From Ophiosphaerella korrae (lineage: Eukaryota > Ascomycota > Dothideomycetes > Pleosporales > Phaeosphaeriaceae), in contig JALNQF010000008.1 of the NCBI GenBank assembly GCA_028456385.1, forward strand, positions 527,827 through 591,826: 64,000 nt of DNA, in the 5' to 3' direction. Shown piece by piece: positions 1-9,803 of this stretch. The notes under the pieces were generated by a model. The model made no database searches and was not told the origin of the DNA. It worked only from the letters and a program-made list of their open reading frames with translations. Each line of letters begins with the position of its first letter. Position 1 is the first letter of the stretch. The translations under genes were made by a program, and so were the position numbers.

Positions 1-556
1 AGAAGATAATGTTAAGCAGTGGTAAGCCAGATTAGTTGTGAGAAGTACATGCGCTAATTACATAAGGGATGTTGGCCGCACTCGGCTCATCGACGATCAA
101 AAACTCAAGCGAGAGAATGAGCAGATACATCGAGCCGCTTTGTGAGTTGCGTGTGTTTATATTACTAAAACGTACTGATTAGTGTAGGTCTCTACCTGGT
201 CTTTTAGAAGGCATACCTTTGCTTTGTGTACGTGAGTTAACCTTCTTTATCTCTACACACTAATATTGTCTTAGACGCCAGAACGTGAACAAGCAGAGTT
301 AAGCCAGTATGATGCCAAAGTCTACCGAGCCTGTAAAGCTATGACAGAGTCACAAACGTCGTCATTGAAAGTACTAGGTGTCCCATTTTTTGGGACAAAG
401 CCTTATTTGATCCTGCACGAAAGTGAGGATCTGCCTTCGATTGCTAGTACTGAGCATCAAGTTGGCAGCGCCAGTGGCCAGGTCATCAAAAAGTCACAGC
501 ATCTAGAGCTTCAACGCAAGATGTTGAACCATTTGCTTGAGATGTATGGTGATTAA
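1..556 (+). CDS. 3' part of a DUF2458-like fungal protein (5' end outside window)
   Basis: Only the C-terminal part is present. My model is join(<1..21, 67..141, 188..227, 275..556), with introns 22-66, 142-187 and 228-274, all GT-AG. The last exon reads TPEREQAELSQYDAKVYRAC, then a short helix and a VLGVPFF motif, then a non-conserved tail ending MYGD. The DAKVY...LGVPFF ending is what I associate with fungal DUF2458 proteins, whose biochemical role is unknown. The upstream exons (KQWDVGRTRLIDDQ...) fit the charged helix that precedes it. The last exon is well supported. The 40-base exon 188..227 is the weakest part and was chosen because it keeps the frame between two good introns. The gene is followed by about 600 bp of intergenic DNA. 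Confidence 0.55.
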
Positions 557-1176
557 ATACATCAATGGCATGGTTTTCTATCCAAATGCTTCTCTTAATT
601 GACGACAGATTTGCGCTTAAAGGAAACGTACACTATTATTGTATAAAATAAAACTTTCGTAAGATAATTTGGTCCCACTGCAGTGCCAGAAAGTAGATTA
701 GATTTCCACCACATCACTGCGCATATGTAGCTGTTCCTCTCCTGCTTCTCGTCTCCTGTTCATAACTTGTAACAAGGTCAGTCCAACTTCTCAGAGGCAA
801 GGTCTTCAAACCATGTCGCCCCTCAAACGAGTGTTATTGATCTTGTTTCGTTTGAATATCCACCCGCATCGCAAACGCACGGCCAGCTGTGGAACATACG
901 CACGCACGCAACCGGATCACCAACCCACCATTCGTGCTCCACAGACAGTATCCTCATTTCTATTGGCCCGTTTGCTGCATGTGAAGGCGTGAAGGAGATT
1001 ACACCAATGCCAAGGCTACTGCCATACTATTGTGTGCTTCCATTGCGCCTTCCACACACACCCTTCCAACCTGACACCCAGCTTAAGCCTTGTAGCCGAT
1101 TTCGCCCAGCTGATATCACTTGCTCAATTTCGATTCAGTTCTCCTCAAGGCTTTCATCGAGACCCAGGCTGAAACC
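557..1176. other. Intergenic region, DUF2458-like gene to secreted protein gene
   Basis: No convincing gene. An AT-rich 3' flank (about 560-660) is followed by mixed-composition sequence that probably holds the promoter of the gene starting at 1177. An open frame from 989 to 1306 has no recognisable content and overlaps the first exon and intron of that gene. Confidence 0.6.
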
Positions 1177-2120
1177 ATGCACATATTCCCCCTTATTGTT
1201 GTCACTGGTAGGTACATCAAATTTCTTCGAGAAGTCTTTTTGTGGCGCATGTTCTTCCGTTAGAGTCTGTTTATGGGAAAAAGAAGCAGGATTTCTGTTG
1301 TCCTAGGTAATTTGCTAACAACGAGGAGCTTCCACGGCCGCCGAAGCTGTCAATTATGGTGCTCCAATCGATCCCATTTGGGCTCCTGCGCTTGCTCCTC
1401 GCGAAGGCTGTGCTAAGTTACCTCCTCTATGCGCTGGCAATGTCATGATGTATGGCTCAGCTACGATTCTAACGTACTTGTGTCCTGAGTCGGCTGCTCC
1501 TTCCACCGTCCGTGTCACTGTCACTGCGACTACGACGGTCACAACACTTCCTAGCGACGATGCTAAAAACCCTCCCAAGTACTTTTATTTCGTGCCATTC
1601 TTGCGCTCAAATTGACTGACGGGGTAGGAACGATTCGGTCAAACCTTCTGCTGAACCTACCACGACTACTACTCTTCGCTCCACATCGACTCGGTACACG
1701 ACCATTACTATGACTCGCAAGAAGCAGTCAGTTTCGAAGATTGCTACCCCAGGGCCAGATTTCACAATTATATCCCCTGTTGCGTCTCCGCCAAGCCAGT
1801 CTACCAAGTCGTCCACTGTCAGCCAGCCTATCCACTCTTCTCGCAATGACGTTACCTCAATGGCCCCCAACACTACCAGCAGTATGTTCTTCTCTACAAC
1901 GATCGTCGGCTCGTCTATCCCTAGTGCTTCCCCAATATATCGCAACTCAACTGTCTCTGGCCACTACAGCATCCCGACCAATCACATTATGCAAGAGACA
2001 GATTGGGTTGAATCCTCAAAAGCCCTCGAAAACCGTAAGACGGGAGGTGTAGGTCAGATGAATGTTTCGTTCATCGAGGTACTCCTTAGCATGATGGTGG
2101 CTGCCCACTTTCTTGCCTGA
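1177..2120 (+). CDS. Secreted Ser/Thr-rich protein, probably GPI-anchored cell-wall protein
   Basis: The model is join(1177..1207, 1326..1578, 1628..2120), 258 aa. The protein starts with a short hydrophobic signal (MHIFPLIVVTG, then ASTAAEA). A small domain with a few cysteines follows (CAKLPPLC, LTYLC), then a long Ser/Thr/Pro-rich stretch (TVTATTTVTTLPS, TTTTTLRSTST) typical of O-glycosylated wall proteins. It ends in a hydrophobic tail (VSFIEVLLSMMVAAHFLA) behind small residues, the layout of a GPI-attachment signal. Intron 2 (1579-1627) has a CTGAC branch point. Intron 1 ends in a tandem GAGGAG acceptor, so two products differing by one residue are possible. No enzymatic domain is recognised. 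A role at the cell surface is inferred from architecture only. Confidence 0.65.
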
Positions 2121-3060
2121 TCAACTTGAGCGAGAGTCTCAGAGGAAGGCCTAAGCATTGATGGCATCCAATGGCGTCAAAGACGGAAATTCGAGTGATG
2201 GAGTGAGTCAGGGTGGAATATGCGGCAAATGCGTTTGAATTTCCACCGATATGTACAATATCATCATGGCTGGGTACGTGACGAATGCCACGGGGGAATC
2301 TCACTATGACTAAATAAATATATGGCAACAAAATATATTTTTGCCTTTATGGCATGGCGTGATTGTTCGCAGCGTATTGACCAAATACAAGAGTCCCAAA
2401 TAAAATTACCAGGTTGACATCATGCAGTTATGCTAGCTGTGATGATATATCCTCTCCGAGTATGTACACAATACACAGTACACAGGATACAGAGGAGCTA
2501 AACACTAGACATTGCCATGCTATCGTCACACGCAAACAAGCCACCCTATATTTTTTTCAGTCACCAACATCTTCGTCTCGCCAGGCCCAACTGTGCAGGT
2601 ATATGCATGTCCCTTCTTCCTACATCACGATAAGAGATTTGGCATGCCCTCGAAAATCAAGAGAAGATGCAAATGCTCGTAGTGCCAGCGATGCGTCATA
2701 TCCAATCCCCATGCCATCTCATACAATGCCTGGCTGACTACATTTATGCCCCTTTTATGATCGCAACGGAATGATCGAATGCCCTGCCGATGCAATATGC
2801 CTGTGTATCCTTGGCAGTTTCTCCAACGTGATGAGCTAAAAAATAATTGATATCAATGTAAAAAAAAATGGTGAGATTATGACACAAAATGACTTAAAAA
2901 GGAAAGATGATATCTGCAAAAGGTTAAATGTCAAGCCAGACAGTAATAGCAAAGCACCATACGCCTTGTGATGGGAGCTAAGTCTAGATCCGGTAAATAC
3001 CCGGACGCACCCCTATATGTAAGGGGAAGGTGTGGTCTGGAGGGCTAGATTGTTTGATCA
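2121..3060. other. Intergenic region between convergent genes
   Basis: About 940 bp between the 3' ends of the GPI-type gene and the HSF gene. AT-rich 3'-flank sequence with short A/T runs (2330-2340, 2860-2870). The open frame 2414..2737 has no family resemblance, no secretion signal and no splice support. Nothing else seen. Confidence 0.6.
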
Positions 3061-5127
3061 TCACTGCATCCTCTTCCTCTTACGGGCATCTTCCGGTTCA
3101 TCTTCGTCTGCTCGCTCGGCGGTCTCTGCAGGATTAAGCAGCGAATGCACGTTCGAAGCCATGCTTGAGCGACGAGTTGGCGGTCCAGGTGTGTCAATAC
3201 TTCTGAAAGGATACCTCGCACCAGGCAATGCCCACCCACTTTCAGCACTCAGATTAGATGGCGTGTTATCGTTTGTCAAAGGTGGAGTACCCTGTCTACT
3301 TGATTGCTGTCGCTTTGGCCCGCGGGGTAATTGGTAGCTTTCCAAAGCATCACGGAGCTGCTGGTCTCCGCCTCCAATGGGTGTTCGGTGTGGTGAAGAG
3401 GGCCACTGGGATGAATTGTGACCAGAAGCATACGGTGAGTGGGCAGGAGCAGGCGGAGGCGGCTGCGGTTGCCAGCCATGGGTGCGGATATCTGCCGAGG
3501 TATGCCGCCTATATAAGTTGTAAGGCGGGGATGAGCTAGGCGCTAGGTTGTTGTTCCCCAGATTTGTGCTTGTGCCCGGATGCTGGATTGAAGGGGGAGG
3601 TGGTGGGGGTGGCTGGTGGACCGCTGGGGTTCTGGCTGAAGAAGGAGAGTAATTACCCGTTCCTATTGAGCCGTACCGTCTCGGAGAAATCGCAATATGG
3701 GCCGGGACTGGAGGCTTATATGGAGCTTGGCGCGAGATATTTGCTAAAGAACCTCTCCGTGACTCTGTCAAAGTGTCCATGGGAACCTGTCGTGGTGAGA
3801 GAGGGGGCCCGTTGCCACTATCGACTTGCATAAAGTAAGGCTGACGCGCAGAGAGCGGCTCTTCCGGCGCTTCCAAAGCACGCAACATCTCACTTTGGCG
3901 ATTGATGTCACGTTGCATCAAGGCGACTTTCGGTAATGTGAGTACCTATGTCGCGCAAATAAGGTTTAAGCGGTGGTACGTACCATCCTTGTGAATCTGA
4001 TTTTCCGGGTCTGGCATCATGGCCATAATATAACTTGTGAGCTCCTGATTCCACTAAGTGAGCCGTTAGCTGACGTAGATTAGGTCTCGACACACGGGCT
4101 TACTTGGTGACATCGCATTATACCCTCCATCAGAACCAGAGTCTTTTGATTGAGATAAGCACATGTGTCTTCTGACCGCTGCATGCGCGCATGCATATCA
4201 TACAGATTATGCTCAAGGACATTGAGACGTGACTCGACTGGGTCCGGCATCGGCTCGACTGGGCCGGCTGGCGGACCGGGTGGTAGTTTGGGCGCTGAAA
4301 AAGAGTCTCGATGAATGAGTGCGTGTCGCGATGCACGTCGCTTAATCTCTCGCAGGCCAACGAGATCCCCTCGCTTGAAGTTACCATTGCCATGTTTAAA
4401 TTCCCACAAGGGTGAGTCTGGGGATCCAGTGTGGAAGACGTCGCTGACTATAGCCGAGTTAGCACATAGCCGGCTGTCTCGGGTAGATTGGACATGACTT
4501 GCCTTTATGGAAACCATACATGTTCAGCTGTCGGACGAAAGAGGAAATGTTGGTGTGCTTGAAGTAGGACCTGCATGACTGGTTAGGCATATTAAAAAGG
4601 CCATAGCTCCGGGTCTAACGCACGACAAGACTTTGGAGAACTCGCTCGAGGGAGACATGACGAAGCTCTCATTGGTGCTTGACCAGGAGATGAGGTGCTG
4701 GATGCTATGGTCCTCGAGCATACTGTAGGCGCATCAGTCATGGCGTCGGAGATGGTGGCGCGCGGCAGGGTCGGGGGACCCACTTGTAGAGCTTGTGTAT
4801 AAAGGCTGTCTGAACGACCTTGGGCTGTTGTGCGGCGGCAGCAGCACCGACGGCAGGCGCGGAAGAGCCGTTTGGCGAGGTGTTGCCTGAGTCGCCATTC
4901 GTTCGTGCTTGGTCTTGCGGGGCGGTATTTCGCTCAACGCTGGAGCAGTTGAGGGTTGGCGGGCCCATTGAAGATGTCGAGGTGGGCGTAATGTCCATGG
5001 GGTCTCGTGGCGGCGCCAGCGTCGAGCTGGACGAGGGGAGGATTGGGATGGACTTGTGCAGATGCGACGAGTTGTGGGGATCGGGCGAGAAGGGGCTGCG
5101 GCGGGCTTCTGCAACCGAAGCCATCAT
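3061..5127 (-). CDS. HSF-type DNA-binding transcription factor, SFL1/MGA1-like
   Basis: The model is complement(join(3061..3926, 3984..4053, 4104..4447, 4503..4570, 4624..4722, 4784..5127)), 596 aa. The in-frame extension upstream of 5127 begins with TTG, so I start at the first ATG (MMASVAEARRS). After a disordered Ser/Pro/Ala N-terminus, residues about 102-208 form an HSF winged-helix domain: HKLYNMLED, SWSSTNESFVM, FVRQLNMYGFHKVSDVF and LWEFKHGNGNFKRGD. The HKVSDVF..LWEFKHGN variant is that of the SFL1/MGA1 branch rather than the heat-shock HSF1. A coiled coil (VESRLNVLEHNLYDM) and a long Pro/Ser-rich tail follow. By family it should be a nuclear regulator of morphology or flocculation genes. 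Intron 4448-4502 has a GC donor (GCAAGT); the other four are GT-AG. The domain call is firm, the orthologue name less so. Confidence 0.9.
4448..4502 (-). other. GC-AG intron inside the HSF DNA-binding domain
   Basis: The exon ends ...TTCCATAAAG and is followed by GCAAGT. The acceptor is CTATAG. Removing exactly these 55 bases joins FHK to VSDVF, the conserved core of the domain. No GT donor nearby keeps the frame. Confidence 0.85.
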
Positions 5128-6299
5128 GGAGGATGGGGGTAGGGAGACAGGCCGCAAGGATGGAGGAGACTCGACGAGGGTGCGAAGCGGTGTTGCGCGG
5201 AGCAGGCGCGGAGGAGCATGCGACGTGGATGGTCAGACTGGCAGGTCAGGTACTCGGGGTGTTCTAGCGCAATGGCGACTTTGGTGGAAAGAGGACCCAG
5301 GCCAGTTGGGCTGAGGGTTCGGTGCTTTTTAGTGGGATCGTCGAGGCCTGGAAAGGAGCTCGAGCATGCAGCGCAGCATATGCAGCTCTGGCCGATCGCG
5401 AGCGCAGGGTTGCCCGAGATGCCCGAGCGTGGACGAGAGCGCCTGGTGCTCTGGAAGTGTGCGTGTGCGTGGGCGTGGGCGTGGGCGTGGGCAGAGCCCC
5501 ATGTGCGTGCAGCGCCGAACGATGCAGGGAGGGGGAAGGGAGCGCGAGCTGAGTGGTACGGGACCGGGCGTGTGAGTGGTGGTTGGTCACGTACTTACTG
5601 GCTTACCTTGGTAGCTGGGTGAGTGCTTGGTTGTCGACTTGGTTGTGTGCTTTTTTTTGGCTATGTGCTTGGTACGAGACTATCTACTGGCAGTAGGTAA
5701 TCAGCTAATACTTATGGGCAGTCTAGGTATGCCAGTTCTGGGCCCCAATCCTCCGCGTGGCAGTCGAGGGCAGCCCGCCTTCCGCTTTCGCTCTCTCACT
5801 CCTCTGTGCCGAGAGACTGACTGACCCCTCCCCCTTGTGTGCGTCGCATCCTTCATCCATGTCCTCCACTGCCCACTGAAACACTCGACTTGACAATTAA
5901 CCTGCTCCAAATGCTGCTAGAACGTTACATGTCTCTGCTGCGGGGCCGCCGAAAAAGATCCGATGGGCAATGTTATATTGAACCCTCGGCTAGCAGCACC
6001 CCAGTCTCTCCCTCTTCCTTCCCAGTTCCTGCCTACTCTACTCCACACGCCACTAGCTACGTATACCGGTCCACGCTGCTCGCGCAACCTGCCGTGCCTC
6101 CATGTCAAACCGCTGCCGCCACGCGCGCCATCGGGGGGCTTGCTGTCGCTAGCTGCCGGTATCTGGTCCTGGCAGATCCGCAACACCAAGGGGCGGTCCG
6201 CACTTTTAGCTGTCTTACCGTCTGTGCTTGCTTCTTGACCGCAGCCGCGACACCAATGCACCCTGCCACGAGTCATAAATTGTCATCATCCACACAATC
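5128..6299. promoter_or_regulatory. Divergent intergenic region (HSF factor / F-box protein)
   Basis: About 1.17 kb between two divergently transcribed genes, so it carries both promoters. It contains a GGGCGT-type hexamer microsatellite at about 5462-5494, GT-rich sequence around 5620-5660 and a pyrimidine-rich stretch near 5822-5835. Overlapping open frames on both strands (5218-5622 and others) follow from the low-complexity GC-rich composition and are not called. The fungal long leader of the HSF gene probably lies here, but its transcription start cannot be seen. Confidence 0.5.
5462..5494. repeat. GTGGGC-type hexanucleotide microsatellite
   Basis: Four to five units of GTGGGC, preceded by a GTGTGCGTGTGCG variant, upstream of the HSF-type gene. 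Purine/pyrimidine-alternating and G-rich, and therefore probably length-variable. Confidence 0.8.
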
Positions 6300-7925
6300 A
6301 TGGACCTGCATGCCATGACGGCCGCGTTCAATCGCCTGCAAACAAATCACGCCAGACGCGACGTCGTCGATGCCCTCCTTGCTCAACTAACCCCCCATGA
6401 ATGGCGAAGAATCCAAAACATTACCGCCGCCCGCGCCTTCCACTATGACATCATCGCCCATCTTCCTCTCGAGCTCGTCGCTGCCATCTTTGCCTATCTC
6501 GATCCCTCCGTGCCATATCGTCTTCGCCGCGTCTCCCGCCAGTGGTGTCACGTGTTACACAGTCCTGATGTCCTCAAAAAGTCTCTCCGTTCCTGGCTCG
6601 ACCTGCAGGGCGCCGACCATGGCCTATTCGAGCGCAAAGCCAAGCAAATACATGCTTTTCGTCACGGCAACCCAAATTTGCGTTTCGCCATGCACACTAA
6701 TGACCTGGTCTCCATTGGCCATTCCATCTTGGTAGAGGACACCCTCATATGGATTAGTCTGCCACAAATGCAAAAGCCAAACACCATCTACCTTTTCAAC
6801 TTCAAAGCATGGAACCTGCAAATCCTCCATGGAGACGCACGTGAGACCATACGCCATCTCTTTGCATCTAATGACCTTGTCGGCTTCGCAACACATGGGA
6901 CCCTGTGTTACGTTTGGGATCTTGACACCTGTGAGAAACGTAAGTTCAGAGTGCCCAACTCTGACATGTTTCAGTCAATCACTTGTCGTGGGCGGTTTGT
7001 TGCCTGTGCTGGATGCCTTGACGCTCACGCTTTGGTATACATTTGGAGCTATGACACCCAACAAGGCGTTTCCTTCACTATCAGTTATAACACTACGCTC
7101 TTCACTTCCCCTCCGTCAAATGCATGTGTTCAACACCATGGGCTAGCCCTGCTTCTGCAGCCGAAGGAAAAACATATCATCGTTTTCGCTGATGGGTTCT
7201 GTTCCGTCCACCGTCGACACAACCCTAGCCGGGATACCCCTAGAGGTCAATCTGGCACGATTTCTTATAGTCAATTCACATATACAGGTCAATGTCTTTC
7301 CGAATCAAAATTCTACCCCGAATGCCATTTCGCCAGAGGTCCTCCATATACTCTCAACAATCAATTTACACCAACCGACCGCAATGGCACTTTCAGAATC
7401 AAAAGGGGTGAAATGAGTCTACGGTTCGATGAGAATACCAACACGTTCACGGAGCCGCAGAATACTGGACATCCCGAAGACCACATATGGGCCACTTGTA
7501 TGGTTTTCTGGTGGAATGACATCTTCTTCGGTATTGGACAATCAAAAGCAGTACTTGCACAATTGTGTATTGGGTTAGTATAAACCTCTCCCACCTAGCA
7601 ATCACCCTTCACTTCCAGCTATTCCAGACTCCCGGCCCTTTCTTCAATCTTACTGACATGATAAAGGGACAAGAAACAATTCAAGCCGCTCATCACTAAA
7701 ATAAAGCATATCGGACTTGGTGATGGGTTTAGATTACTCGATGTCATACATGATAAGAAGCAACAGTGTCTCCTTCTCAATGACAAATTCGTCATCTGTG
7801 TAATGGAAAAGGGATTCGAGGTTCTCTACTATGGTGAAAATCTGGACACGAAGGAGAATAACACCTTTTTTCGAGGCTCGGAGAAACTAATCAGCATTGT
7901 GGGAGGCGTAGTCGAGTTAGAATAA
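6300..7925 (+). CDS. F-box protein
   Basis: The model is join(6300..7573, 7667..7925), 510 aa. Residues about 51-92 are an F-box (IIAHLPLELVAAIFAYLD, then RLRRVSRQWCHVL), the segment that binds Skp1 in SCF ubiquitin ligases. The rest is a long region with repeated aromatic/hydrophobic strands (for example GTLCYVWDLDT and ALVYIWSYDT) that could be a degenerate beta-propeller presenting substrate. The intron 7574-7666 has a GTTAGT donor and a CTGAC branch point. It is supported because the second exon stays open, in the same style, for 85 codons, while the first exon alone stops just after the donor. The substrate is unknown, and no WD or LRR repeats are clear enough to name. Confidence 0.8.
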
Positions 7926-8281
7926 TGAGCAACATAGTGGCGACAAACAGGGGCGCTGTTGAGCCACTGTGAGATGTCAGTGGTATAACCTTCACCTTGA
8001 ATGTTGCCAGTGAATACCTAGGTAGGGGTGCATGAACCCTGACAGGCTGCAGCATGGTACCCCTCGATTTCGTTAGCGCGGGTGCGGCGCATGGTGGGGC
8101 TTTGCTGAGGCAGATCGAATTACCGGCCGAGTCCGGTCACTTACTACCTTCCCCATTCTTCGTTTGACTCTGCCCTGCCTAAGTTTTTTTTTTTTTTTCC
8201 CCTTGGAACAGAAGCATTCTATTAACATTCAGTTTTCAGCCCCCAGATTTTTTCAACTTGAACCATCACCTTCAGCCCAAC
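7926..8281. promoter_or_regulatory. Intergenic region with poly(T)15, promoter of HPT1
   Basis: A T15 run at 8184-8198 is followed by CCCC, 83 bp upstream of the HPT1 start codon. Homopolymeric T tracts are common nucleosome-depleted elements in fungal promoters. No other feature seen. Confidence 0.5.
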
Positions 8282-9258
8282 ATGGTCGAGAAACTCTACG
8301 TTACATATAACCAGGTAAGTGACCCAGGAATATTTTCTTTGACTGCACAAGCATGTGTCATATATCTCGACATACTGCTGGGAATTTTAACGAAGCAGTG
8401 GGGTGCATCAACGTCATGTTTCTCATGCATATGTGACGCATCATATGCTGCACAACCATAATCACAATCACTCGCATATATTACGCTTTACATTCTATGC
8501 GCATTCTACCTCGCAGACAGCACCAGTACTGACCCATGTGATCCCCACAGGTCCACAAGCTCTGCCAGGAAGCGGCCGATCAAATTCTTAATGAATTCAA
8601 GCCTAACCTCATGATCGCTATTGGCGGCGGCGGCTATGTCCCCGCGCGCATCCTGCGGTAAGTAAACATCCCACGGCGTCTTCTCCCTTCCCAAGGATTC
8701 AACTATTCAACTCCTAACACAATTCCAGATCATTCCTCAAGAAACCTGATAGCCCCAACATCCCCATCCAAGCCATCGGCCTGTCCCTCTACGAACAACT
8801 CGGCACCGGTTCCGAGGTCGAAGTCCCTGGTACAAAAGTCACTCGCACACAATGGCTCGACCTTTCCTCTTTGGAGATGGCAAATCTCATCGGCAAGAAC
8901 GTGTTGATCGTAGATGAGGTTGATGACACACGCACAACGCTCGAGTACGCGGTGCGCGAACTGGAAAAGGATGTCGAGGCCGCAGTGCAGAAGCTGGGTC
9001 GTCAAGGAGAGACGACAAACTTCAGCATCTTCGTCTTGCATAACAAGGACAAGACGAAGAAAGGTAACCTGCCCCAAGAAATTCTGCATGGGAGGTATAT
9101 TGCGGCACGAACAGTAGGAGACGTCTGGATCAATTATCCGTGGGAGGCAACGTAAGTTCAATCCCTGTGCACCGAAATGCGAGGGCTGAAATTGACTGAC
9201 GTTGGATAGTGATATTGATGAGCACGATCGCTTATCTCGCGAGCAGGAGCCCAAGTAA
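8282..9258 (+). CDS. HPT1: Hypoxanthine/guanine (xanthine) phosphoribosyltransferase
   Basis: The model is join(8282..8314, 8551..8657, 8729..9151, 9210..9258), 203 aa, the usual length for this family. It transfers phosphoribose from PRPP to hypoxanthine, guanine or xanthine in cytosolic purine salvage. Diagnostic sequence: MIAIGGGGYVPARILRSFL near the N-terminus, SRTQW-like VTRTQWLDLSS, the PRPP-binding loop NVLIVDEVDDTRTTL, FSIFVLHNKDK, and the terminal YPWEATDID. All junctions preserve the frame. The 236-bp first intron, after only 11 codons, is long for this genome and could hold regulatory sequence. The sequence resembles yeast Hpt1 more than the xanthine-specific Xpt1, but base specificity cannot be read from sequence. 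The gene converges with the TBC gene. Confidence 0.93.
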
Positions 9259-9803
9259 GCGCCGACATCAACGTCCTACTCAATGGGCTATTGGAGAGGA
9301 CAAAAAAAGCATGACATCTAAGCATTTGCGGTTTGGGCATACGGAGTTTGTGGGGAAAAGGCTGGCAAAGCCCTGAATCAAATTAAGCCAAAAGATCTCA
9401 TCGGATCTGATCTGACCTAGCAATATCATTCAACTTGATGACAACCAGACCTGAATCCATCTCACGCAATCAAATTAAACCCAAAGTGCAAAACATGGAA
9501 GGGTCATAACATCATGATCATTAACCCAACAAAACCAAACCATCCTAGCCTTAAACCGGGAGAATATCCTTCGCGTGACCAATGTCCACATCCTCGCCGC
9601 CCACACAAAAGGGGGTATATGGTAAGTTACATATAATACAAGAAAAATTCAGAGAAATCTCCATGCCCCAAACAAATGCTACGCCAGTATGTATGCAAAT
9701 GACAGTGACGCTAAGAATGCTACACGCTCTCTCCTCCACAATCCATGACAAAAAAGAAAAGAATATTGCACAGTGTGACTTTTCAAGAAACTTTTTTTTT
9801 TTT
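9259..9803. other. Intergenic region between convergent HPT1 and TBC genes
   Basis: About 545 bp of AT-rich 3'-flank sequence with A/T runs (for example around 9790-9805). No gene or structured element seen. Confidence 0.6.

Noticed and set aside
5218..5622. Overlapping open frames on both strands in the HSF upstream region
   Set aside because: They arise from the hexamer microsatellite and GC-rich sequence. No conserved content.
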